From Arabidopsis thaliana (lineage: Eukaryota > Streptophyta > Magnoliopsida > Brassicales > Brassicaceae), in contig NC_003074.8 of the NCBI RefSeq assembly GCF_000001735.4, positions 20,591,261 to 20,655,260 on the forward strand: 64,000 bases of DNA. The letters are read 5' to 3'. Positions within the stretch are counted from its first letter, which is position 1. Every line of letters starts with the position of its first letter. The notes under the pieces were generated by a model. It was not told the DNA's origin, did no database searches, and saw only the letters and a program-made list of their open reading frames with translations. This document shows, in pieces, positions 55,825 through 64,000 of this stretch. A program made the translations under genes and the position numbers.

Positions 55825-57357
55825 ATGGAGATGTTACTTGGTGGACAAGCAACCAATGGAGCTCTTCGTTCAAAGACGAAGATAATTTGTACTCTTGGAC
55901 CGGTTTCAAGATCGGTGGAGATGATTGAGAAGCTTCTCAAGGCTGGTATGAACGTAGCCCGGTTCAATTTCTCTCATGGTTCTCACTCTTACCATCAAGA
56001 AACTCTCGATAATCTCCGAACCGCCATGGACAACACTGGTATTCTCTCCGCCGTCATGCTCGACACAAAGGGTCCTGAGATACGAACCGGGTTTCTCAAA
56101 GAAGGCAAACCGATACAGCTAAACCAAGGTCAAGAGATCACCATCTCAATTGATTACATGATAGAAGGAGATTCAAACGTTATCTCCATGAGCTACAAGA
56201 AACTTGCAGAAGACGTCAAACCTGGTGATGTGATTCTCTGTTCAGACGGCACAATCTCTTTAACTGTCTTGTCCTGTGACAAGTCTTTCGGTCTTGTTCG
56301 TTGCCGTTGCGAGAACTCTGCAATTCTAGGAGAAAGAAAAAACGTTAATCTTCCTGGAATTGTAGTTGATCTCCCAACACTTACTGAGAAAGATAAAGAA
56401 GATATCATCCAATGGGGAGTTCCGAACAAAATCGACATCATCGCTCTTTCTTTTGTTCGTAAAGGATCTGACCTAACTGAAGTTAGGAGGTTACTTGGAG
56501 AACACTCAAAGAACATCATGCTCATGTCAAAGGTGGAGAATCAAGAAGGGGTCATGAATTGTGAAAAGATTCTGGAGAATTCTGATGCTTTCATGGTGGC
56601 TAGAGGAGATCTTGGAATGGAGATTCCGATCGAAAAGATGTTCCTTGCTCAGAAAACAATGATCAAGATGGCTAATGCTCTTGGGAAACCAGTTGTCACA
56701 GCCACACAGATGCTTGAATCCATGACAGTATCTCCTCGTCCGACTAGAGCTGAAGCCACTGACGTTGCAAACGCTGTTCTTGACGGGACAGACTGCGTTA
56801 TGCTTAGTGGAGAAACCGCTGCTGGAGCTCACCCTGAGGCTGCCGTGCTAACAATGTCAAGGATCTGTAAAGAAGCAGAGGATTTCATCGATTACGACAT
56901 TCTCCACAAGAAAACCCTAGGAATGGTTTCGTTACCGTTATCTCCGATCGAGAGCTTAGCTGCTTCAGTTGTTTCGACGGCACAGAGTGTTTTTGCGTCG
57001 GCGATCGTTGTTCTCACCAAAGGCGGTTACACGGCGGAGCTTGTGGCTAAATACAGGCCGAGCGTTCCGATTTTGTCAGTGATTGTGCCAGAGATTGCTC
57101 AAGGGAATGATATGGAGATGTCGTGCTCAGACTCGGTGGCTCATGCGGCGAGACGTGGTTTGATTTACCGTAGGATTATTCCGGTGGTGGCGACGGGATC
57201 TTCGGCTAGGGATTCAAACAAAGATGCAACGGAGGAGATGATTAATTTGGCTATCGGATTCGCGAAGACGAAGGGAATTTGCAAGAATGGAGATTCGATT
57301 GTGGCGTTGCACAAGATTGATGGTTCCTCTGTTGTTAAGATAGTGACCGTGGAGTAA
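55825..57357 (+). CDS. Pyruvate kinase, cytosolic type
   Basis: An intronless frame; starting at MEMLLGGQATNGALRSKTKI it is 510 residues, the usual length of plant cytosolic pyruvate kinases. An in-frame ATG at 55687 is rejected because the TATA box lies downstream of it and its extra residues are unlike the family. Motifs: KIICTLGPVSRS, ARFNFSHGSH (active-site Arg), VMLDTKGPEIR, the signature MSKVENQEGV with its catalytic Lys, VARGDLGMEIP, TATQMLESM and LSGETAAGAHPEAAV. The C-terminal allosteric domain is complete (VVLTKGGYTAELVAKYRP). It transfers phosphate from phosphoenolpyruvate to ADP at the end of glycolysis. No organelle transit peptide. The lack of introns could reflect an old retrocopy or intron loss. 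Confidence 0.94.
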   Translation: MEMLLGGQATNGALRSKTKIICTLGPVSRSVEMIEKLLKAGMNVARFNFSHGSHSYHQETLDNLRTAMDNTGILSAVMLDTKGPEIRTGFLKEGKPIQLNQGQEITISIDYMIEGDSNVISMSYKKLAEDVKPGDVILCSDGTISLTVLSCDKSFGLVRCRCENSAILGERKNVNLPGIVVDLPTLTEKDKEDIIQWGVPNKIDIIALSFVRKGSDLTEVRRLLGEHSKNIMLMSKVENQEGVMNCEKILENSDAFMVARGDLGMEIPIEKMFLAQKTMIKMANALGKPVVTATQMLESMTVSPRPTRAEATDVANAVLDGTDCVMLSGETAAGAHPEAAVLTMSRICKEAEDFIDYDILHKKTLGMVSLPLSPIESLAASVVSTAQSVFASAIVVLTKGGYTAELVAKYRPSVPILSVIVPEIAQGNDMEMSCSDSVAHAARRGLIYRRIIPVVATGSSARDSNKDATEEMINLAIGFAKTKGICKNGDSIVALHKIDGSSVVKIVTVE

Positions 57358-57428
57358 TCAAGTTTTACGCTAGTCAATAATAAAGTCATTAAACTTTAAT
57401 TTCGGTTAAGCTTTTTGGTTTAACCATT

Positions 57429-57515
57429 GTTTTTGGTCACATGATAATAAAGTTTTAAACAGATTCATTATTTGTTTTTGGTCACATGATAATAAAATTT
57501 TAAACAGATTCATTA
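57429..57515. repeat. 45-bp tandem duplication in the pyruvate kinase 3' region
   Basis: gtttttggtcacatgataat continuing to gattcatta (57429-57470) is repeated at 57474-57515 with one visible difference and a period of 45 bases. It lies 70-160 bases after the stop and may be transcribed. It duplicates an AATAAA-like stretch. Confidence 0.85.
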
Positions 57516-57790
57516 CAAATTCGAATAACACCCAAAGACACTAATAATTTTATTAACATTTTACCATTCCTGGTGTTTATCTTAAAAGAAGATGGTCTTT
57601 TGACTCTTGTTTGATCTAATAATAAGATATGAGATTGTGTATCGATCAATCAACAAATACATTATATAAAAACGAATTGTGCTTGGTTCTTAACTCCTTG
57701 AGACAGGACAACAACAACAACAACAACATAAAGAACGTGTTGTGTGATACAGACAGAAAGAATCTAAATCCAAATTTTTTAACTTAACAT

Positions 57791-60030
57791 TCAACCCCGG
57801 AGATAATTGGCCAATGCTTTCTTTGGACCAAACCCGCAACGTTCTCTAATGTTCCTCCCAGAGAGAAACGGAGCTCTTTCTCCTCCTCTTCCTCCGTTGA
57901 TGGGGCTTATCAACGGCATTGGTGAATAACTTGGAGTCGATGCAGAGAAAGATAGAGTTCTGTACGGAGTTGACGTGCCTGAGAATGACACAGAGAACAG
58001 CGATGGAGCAGAAAGTTTCTCCCTTAGAGAGCCTGAACCACCACTAGCTGCTTCTTTAGACAACAATCTCAACTTGTCTGAACAAGAATCATCATCACCA
58101 TCACCATCATCTTTGCTGATGTCATCCATGAACAACACTTCCTCTATGCGTACACCAATGCTATACGCTAAACTCTCTAATACCCTTGAGTAGCTCTCAA
58201 GTATAGACTTTCCTACATCCTGCAAGAACAGTTTAGATTTCATTCTTTCGTGTTTTAAGTGTGTGATGTGAAAAAGTCAATGAATCAAACCTTGTTGTAT
58301 TGGATCTTGCTTGTGTCTAAAGCTGTTTGTCTAAGTCCCGGGAAACGTTGCTTGAGACGGATCAATAAGCTTTCTGCTCTCTCCGCAAATATTTCCCTTT
58401 TGTCACCATCGGTTTGATGCATCATCATCTCCTTCACTATCATCCCCCATCTTGTACTTGTGGATCGATACAGAGATATCAGATGCCTCGAGTGAGCTCT
58501 TCTCCTCCAAACGTACATTGATGCTTCTACTCGGTTCGCCATTTCTACAACCGCAAGCTCAGATGAAAGATCTATTGATTCTAGCAAGTGATCCGCAGAG
58601 AAGTTATCCGATGTGATGTTTCTATATAGAAAATCTCCAAGACAAGATCTTCCGTTCTGCAAAATAGGAACAATTCAGCTAGAGGAAATTATATTAAGTT
58701 TGGCTCTGAGATTAAGTTTGGCTCTGAGATTAAGTTGTTTCTTACCTTTGGAAGGGCTTCAAGGTATGATTGTGGAACTTCCATTTCAGCTAAAGCAATG
58801 CTGTTGATTGACATACAAGCTTTCAAGATTTGGTTGGTGAATTCGCGAGTATGATCCAGTTTCTTCCTAGTTTGTTCGGTAAGTCCATCGGATGGCACAC
58901 GCGGCAGCGGAAGCCACCATTTGTCTCCGTCTTCACGGAAAGAGTTAGACCTTGCAGATTCCGCAGCTACAATCCCTTGATCAACGTACCAGAACTCTGT
59001 TTCTCCAAAACTATCTAATATTTCCTAAAGACGTCAAAAACAGAACTCTATTAAGAACTCACATTTGAAACCCCTCATGAGAACAGAACAACAAGGAAGG
59101 ATCAGATTCTTACAATAAGCATATTGTCTAGCTTCCTAAGAGCAGGAAGACAAGTAAAGAGATCTGATCTTGGTCTGCAGTTCATCACCTTAAAATCCAC
59201 CAAATCATCAATGAAACAGAACACAATCACTAAATGCTTAAGCTTGAAAATGAAATTACCTCAATCTTGTTTCCATTGGGGAAATTCTGAAAGGAAGGTA
59301 CCAATTCAACAATGTGATCACTAACAGAAAGAAGAACTTCGATTTCTCTTCTCCACATTAATTTTTTCTCACTAGGGATTGGCTCTAGCCTCCATTGTTG
59401 TCCCAATATTGCAGCTTTCATCACATTGAAATCAAAAGTTAGACTCATAAGTAAAGTAAGATATCAAAGAAACATCAAACTAAAGTATGGAACTTCGAAA
59501 TAAAACTACCATAGAGATTGGTAATGGCATTAGAAATAGCCAAAGCAGGACAAACTCCTTCACCAGAACCAGACATGTCTTCACCAAGCAACAACTTCGC
59601 CATTCTCTCTTTCAACAACTCAATCTCTACAAAAACAAATCAAAATGTCAAAACTTTAAGTCGTCTTCGAGAGAGATTGATTATTAGCTAATGTTCACGA
59701 TTTTCACAAACCTGAAGTCTCTGTTCCAACTCTCTTAAACCCAAAATCATCGATCTTTGTCGGAGTTTTCTTCTTCATTTTACCAGAACTCTTCCTCCAT
59801 GAACCTTGTCCTAACGGCCATCCAAGAATCTGCGATTTCGTCGGAGGTGATGAAACAGATCTCTCAGCTACAGAAGACCTCCCGGAGCTCGATCCAACAC
59901 CAGAACTTGAGCTGCTAAGACTTGAATCAGTCGTTGACTCAGTCACTGAGTCAATCAAACCAATGATACGTTTACTAGTCTCACCAAATCTTTTCGATCC
60001 CTCAAACCCGATACAGCTATTATCCTCCAT
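57791..60030 (-). CDS. ROPGEF6: ROPGEF6, PRONE-domain exchange factor for ROP GTPases
   Basis: Seven exons on the minus strand; the first is 59712-60030 and the last runs to the stop at 57791-57793. The N-terminal region is Ser-rich and variable ([20 protein letters not shown]). The PRONE domain begins at [20 protein letters not shown] and includes [36 protein letters not shown], the WW loop [32 protein letters not shown] and [15 protein letters not shown]. The C-terminal tail [20 protein letters not shown] is followed by a Ser/Thr/Pro-rich end finishing [10 protein letters not shown]. ROPGEFs load GTP on plant Rho GTPases at the plasma membrane in polar growth, usually downstream of receptor kinases that act on the tail. 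The ATG at 60030 is used; upstream in-frame codons lack an ATG. Confidence 0.95.
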
Positions 60031-60909
60031 TTTCGCTAACAAAAAGAAATAAAGATTGAGTTTTTTTAGATACCCAGAAAAAAGGAAGCAGAGATCATAG
60101 AGAAGAAGAAGAAGAATAGTAATTATTGTGGTCCATGAATTCGAGAAAAATTCTGATTGTTTTAATTGTTTGTGTTGTTTTTTGTTCTGTCTTCAAAAAA
60201 TTTGAATCTTAACGTCTCTCTTCGATTTTTATAATATTAAAAAGAAATAGTGAGTCATCAAAGTAGCCGTTATAATCTGCCACGTCAGATTTCGGACAAA
60301 AAGTGTTCCGTGATCTTCCCGCAGTCTTAAGTCCAAAAACTCAAAACCAAGAGAGTCCATTGGAATTTCTCCATTTCATTTGTTTGGTGAGATATTAATT
60401 ATTCTTTTTTATAAATGTTTCCGTTAAACTTCTTTTGATCGCATAGATAATTTTCTACTGAATAAAGTATGTTATCGTGATACTGATTTAAATATTTTAA
60501 GAGGTAACTTCTTTGGTTTTTTTGCTTAAGAGTTGTTGTGAATAGATATTATTATTATTTGACGGTATGTTAACACATTTACAAAACTACATTGATTGGT
60601 CTATAGATGCATATATTCCATTTTGGATAAATTATTGTCACGTTCGTTTCGCAAATTTCTGCCACACTGATTATCACAATTAAGAATATGTTCATTTTAT
60701 AGTTGCGAACAATTTGATTACCGTGAATCGGGTTAATTTTGTAGTTCGTAGTGATAACGATTCAACAATATAAATTTTATAATGTTAAATCTCTTACAAA
60801 TTAAAATTTGTAAACCGTTTTTGCTAAAAATTACCGTTGACCAACCAATTATAAAAACAAACAAGGTTTAGTTGAATAGTTAATAACAATTGCAAAAAAA
60901 AGAAGAACA
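60031..60909. other. ROPGEF6 promoter and spacer
   Basis: Upstream region of ROPGEF6 with a GA-rich leader. It contains ccacgtcagat (about 60279), an ACGT-core element. No gene seen up to the TRIM element. Confidence 0.5.
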
Positions 60910-61481
60910 TAATGAGTTTTGTAAGCCTATTCTAATTTCTATTTAGTATGATATTTTCTTTTTGAGTTTACATGTTTAAGTCCACAAAAATTTGTTATTG
61001 AACTTTTTTCAATAGGCTTTATATTAGTTGGAGTTGGATTTGAGTTATATATTAGAAACTTTTTTTCTAAACTTCCGATGAGAGACCTTTGGTTTGTATC
61101 CAACAATCTTCCTTTCAAACTAAAGACCACGAACTAATGCCTCCTCTTCAACAAAATTTTGGCACTTTCTTATTCGTGAAAATTTTGAGATACCTTCTTA
61201 TCGTGTCATGCTTGAGAGGTTTTCCCACACCGATCATAGTCCAAGCCATAGATCTACTTTTTCGACATATATTCTGATACCATTTAACGGGTTTTCTAAG
61301 GCCATTCCAACTCTCATTTAATATGATATTGTCCTTTTTGGGCTCACATGTTCAAACCCGCAAAGATTTGTTATTGGACTCCTTCCAAAAGGCCTCATAC
61401 TAGTTGGAGTTGAATTTAGTTTATATATCAAAAACTCTTTTTTCAAACTTTCGATGTGGAACCTTTGGTTTGTATCCAACA
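60910..61481 (-). mobile_element. TRIM (terminal-repeat retrotransposon in miniature)
   Basis: Two direct terminal repeats of about 196 bases (60910-61105 and 61285-61481) flank about 179 internal bases. On the minus strand each repeat begins TGTTGGATACAAACCAAAGG. Just inside the upstream repeat on that strand stands a TGGTATCAG primer-binding site complementary to initiator tRNA-Met (61274-61282). There is no coding capacity, which is normal for TRIMs. Flanking 5-mers are gaaca and caaca, an approximate target duplication. The two terminal repeats have diverged clearly from each other, so the insertion is old. Treated as a fossil. Confidence 0.7.
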
Positions 61482-62401
61482 CAACATATATCGAATATTT
61501 CTAACTAAACATTTTATTACTCGAATGTTGCCAGAAACTAAAAAAGCAAAAAACTATCAAAATTATATTTTTGGATCGTTTTAAATTAGTATAATTTACA
61601 ATGTCGTATAGAAGTGAGATATAAGTCATGTAACAACAAAAATAAACCGATTGGTCTTTGTTTTCTGGATACTCCGTACGAATCTTTCCATTTGATTAGA
61701 GATCCATTTGATTATTTAATTTGGTATGGTGACTGGTGAGGTAGTCTTATTAGGCGTATATTTTATACACACAAAACAAAAATCATAGTTATTTACGTAA
61801 TTTATTTAAATTTATGGCTATTTATAAAGTAGTCTTTCTTTCAACTATATGTAAACGGTTATATCAATATCCTTTTTAGATTAGTAAGTCTATATGTTTA
61901 GTCAACCTTCCTTCGTTTAAATAAATATTCCAATAATATATATATATATATATACATACCACATACGCACAAAGTGAATGGTCAACAAACAACATTTCAA
62001 AACTTACAAAATAAGGCTTAAAAATCTTCTAATAAAGTGACAGTTAAAAGATTGATTTACTTCCAAAACTGTAAATTAATATATAATATATACTCCGAAT
62101 TGTATTTCTTACCAAACATATGAATTTTATTATTGCAGAATATTTGAATATGAAATTTATGACTTGTTATATATGTATGTTTAGTCATACTTCTTTAACA
62201 ATGACAATTTTTGTTCAAACTTTCTTCATTTAGTATATTCATTCATATACTTTGAAGGAAAAAATAGATATTTTCATAATTTATAATATATATTCATATG
62301 TATGTTCTTGTCAATATATATTATTCATAATTTATTTACACAGACTAAATTCAATGCACTAATTAACGTTACCTAAACTAATCACCTCTCTTCTTCGGGG
62401 T
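61482..62401. other. Intergenic, no gene seen
   Basis: Very AT-rich, with short TA runs (61938-61954). It ends in the promoter of the S1-family gene. Confidence 0.55.
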
Positions 62402-62409
62402 TATAAATA
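62402..62409 (+). promoter_or_regulatory. TATA box of the S1-family gene
   Basis: TATAAATA lies 50 bases upstream of the ATG at 62452, giving a very short leader. Confidence 0.6.
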
Positions 62410-62451
62410 GCGAGCTTATAAGTTCTACTTAACCATTCCAGCCTAATTTAC

Positions 62452-62958
62452 ATGACCATGGCTTCCATTACCAATTCTCATCTTACATTGTTGTTTCTAA
62501 TCTCTTCTACTTTTATTATTTTTACGTTAGCACTAGAATTTTCAGATGTTACAGCAGAAGCACCAGACGGCTTCTTACCTTTAGCCAAAAAGCATGTTGT
62601 AATTCGCAATACTGTAAAAAATGGAGAAGAGTTGAATATACATTGCAAATCCAGTGAAAATAATTTGGGGCATATCCATCTTAAACATGGGCATACTTGG
62701 GATTTCAGATTTCTTGTTAACATATCAAAATCTACAAAATTTCGTTGTCATTTTTGGTGGTATGCAGGCAATAAGAAATTTTTTAATTACTGGTTTGATA
62801 TATTTACAGTATCCAGAGATGATAAACCATCCGGAAGATATCCAGTTTGTCAAGAATGCATTTGGGATTTAAGCGATTACGGTCCTGAAGGCTATATTTA
62901 TCGTATAAATCGTGATAAATCAGAGCCTTGGTGTTTTCCAATGGACGATGAACCCTAA
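62452..62958 (+). CDS. S1 self-incompatibility-family secreted protein (SPH type)
   Basis: An intronless frame of 168 residues. A signal peptide (about 1-28, ITNSHLTLLFLISSTFIIFT) is followed by the S1 domain: KHVVIRNTVKNGEELNIHCK, a charged loop, HLKHGHTWDFRFLVNISKST, KFRCHFWWYAGNKKFFNYWF, SGRYPVCQECIWDLSDYGPE and GYIYRINRDK. Conserved cysteines are present. Poppy PrsS, the family founder, is the stigma self-incompatibility ligand; Arabidopsis has dozens of SPH genes with mostly unknown roles. A second ATG two codons later could also start translation. An acidic tail (MDDEP) extends beyond the domain. Confidence 0.9.
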   Translation: MTMASITNSHLTLLFLISSTFIIFTLALEFSDVTAEAPDGFLPLAKKHVVIRNTVKNGEELNIHCKSSENNLGHIHLKHGHTWDFRFLVNISKSTKFRCHFWWYAGNKKFFNYWFDIFTVSRDDKPSGRYPVCQECIWDLSDYGPEGYIYRINRDKSEPWCFPMDDEP

Positions 62959-63112
62959 AAAAAAGAAAAAAATAGTCTTGTTCAACATATTTTATCTAAT
63001 AAATGTTGTCATTATAATTTATTGAATAAAATAATGTCATTAATACTATTCGAGCTCTCTTTAATTGAAGTGTTTATATCCACAAATGCAAAAAAAAAAA
63101 GAAAAGAAAAAG

Positions 63113-63114
<2 letters not shown>

Positions 63115-63147
<33 letters not shown>
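63115..63147. repeat. (AT)n microsatellite
   Basis: Sixteen AT units after a long A/G-rich run, 160 bases downstream of the S1-family stop. Confidence 0.9.
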
Positions 63148-63148
<1 letters not shown>

Positions 63149-63307
63149 GTTTATGTTGATGAATCATTTGCAACCTAAGTTTCTAACCCTATGTGCCAAC
63201 TTTTTAGAATGTCGTTGTTCCAAATTTCAAAAGTCTAATGAATCTAAGAAACATGATGAGCTAATTAATCAATCCAAATTCTAAAATCATCTTCAACAAG
63301 TCCTCAA

Positions 63308-63398
63308 ACCCTCAAATTTGAGGGTATTTTGAATTCTAACAAGCCCTCATATCCTTATTTTTTAAGGGTGTGAATAATGCACTATTCACACCCTTAAA
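63308..63398. repeat. Two perfect palindromes 35 bases apart
   Basis: accctcaaatttgagggt (63308-63325) is an 18-bp perfect palindrome. tttaagggtgtgaata (63361-63376) pairs perfectly over 16 bases with 63383-63398 across a 6-base loop. The sequence upstream (atcatcttcaacaagtcctc) resembles Harbinger/hAT-type ends, so this may be the inside of a MITE whose right end I could not find. Confidence 0.6.
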
Positions 63399-63769
63399 GT
63401 CTTTCTTATATTTCATTTTACTCCTTCTAATTTATATATCTTACGTATAGTTATATTCAATTCAATTATTTCAAATATAACCATATAATTCAAATACATT
63501 GAAATTAAAACTGAAATTATTAAGAAAAATTCTTTCTAATGCCCTTTTCATGATGCCACTTTTCAACTCTACCATTTTTTTAGCCATTTTTATTTTTATC
63601 CTTTTTAAAATTTTAATGACCATTTTACCCTTATTTGGAAATGTTTTAGGTTAACAAAATGAAATATTAATATTTTTCGCCTGAAATATTAATATTTTTT
63701 TGCCTAAAATATTCCAAAACAAATTTCCCGACAAAATTTTTTGAAAAAAAAAATTTCCTCCAAAATGTT
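63399..63769. other. AT-rich repeat-like sequence
   Basis: No gene. T-rich stretches such as ctctaccatttttttagcc and a duplicated aaatattaatattttt (about 63662 and 63684) look like transposon or spacer DNA. Confidence 0.45.
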
Positions 63770-64000
63770 TAAAAAGATTTACAAAGGATTTTAAAAGAGT
63801 TTAAAAAGATTTACAAAGGATTTTAAAAGAGTTTTAAAATATTTATAAGGGATTTTAAAAGGGTTTTAAAAAATTTACAAGAGATTTTAAAAGGGTTTTA
63901 AAAGATTTACAAGAGATTTTACAAGGTTTTAAAAGATTTACAAATGCTTTTTAAAGATTTTAAAAGGGTATAAAATTGTTTTAAAAATATTTTAAAATAT
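63770..64000. repeat. Minisatellite with a period of about 32 bp, running off the window
   Basis: At least six variant copies of gatttacaaggattttaaaa followed by gggttttaaaa (starting near 63777, 63808, 63841, 63873, 63904 and 63935), spaced 31-33 bases. Copies degrade to the right and may continue beyond the window. No coding potential. Confidence 0.8.

Noticed and set aside
1-64000. CRISPR arrays, operons, prophage or bacterial mobile systems
   Set aside because: The window is plant nuclear DNA; no regularly spaced repeat array with unique spacers was seen.

Overview
The window looks like Arabidopsis thaliana nuclear DNA. It is AT-rich, plant genes with many short GT-AG introns are packed a few hundred bases to a few kilobases apart, and the gene order matches from memory the long arm of chromosome 3 around At3g55520 to At3g55670. 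Locus names and gene symbols are recalled, not looked up. All gene models below were spliced by hand; for most genes every exon join keeps the frame and the final length matches the known protein. Left third (1-21 kb): after about 2.4 kb without a gene come FKBP20-1 (+), the RING E3 ligase SDIR1 (-), a two-domain NTF2-like protein (+), the lectin receptor kinase LECRK-S.4 (-), the AT-hook protein AHL15 (-), a 74-residue secreted peptide precursor that I read as a diverged phytosulfokine relative (+), and a small DUF7722-type protein (-). Middle (21-38 kb): the RCC1-repeat protein TCF1 (+), a GDP-mannose pyrophosphorylase paralogue (+) flanked by three decayed NYN-nuclease fragments, the SNARE SEC20 (+), a p32/MAM33 mitochondrial matrix protein (+) and the proline-synthesis enzyme P5CS2 (-). 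A 5.6 kb intergenic stretch follows, with a Harbinger-like MITE and other small repeats. Right third (43-64 kb): translation factor eIF6A (+), cytosolic folylpolyglutamate synthase FPGS3 (+), a mitochondrial carrier (+), a U5 snRNA gene with complete plant snRNA signals (+), a Ser-rich small protein ending in WWEGSLYY (+), cytosolic pyruvate kinase (+), the ROP activator ROPGEF6 (-), an old TRIM element, an S1-family secreted protein (+), and palindromes plus a roughly 32-bp minisatellite running off the window end. This is ordinary eukaryotic chromosome, not an operon, and the genes do not form a pathway. Several are stress-linked (SDIR1, P5CS2, TCF1), and several intergenic stretches hold G-box/ABRE-like motifs. 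The least ordinary items are the peptide precursor at 17118-17580, which joins a phytosulfokine-type scaffold to an RGF/GLV-like core, the three NYN remnants around the GMPP gene, a uORF that ends 4 nt before the FKBP20-1 start, four T-run mini-insertions bounded by direct repeats, and a matching 10-nt first coding exon in the neighbouring eIF6A and FPGS3 genes.
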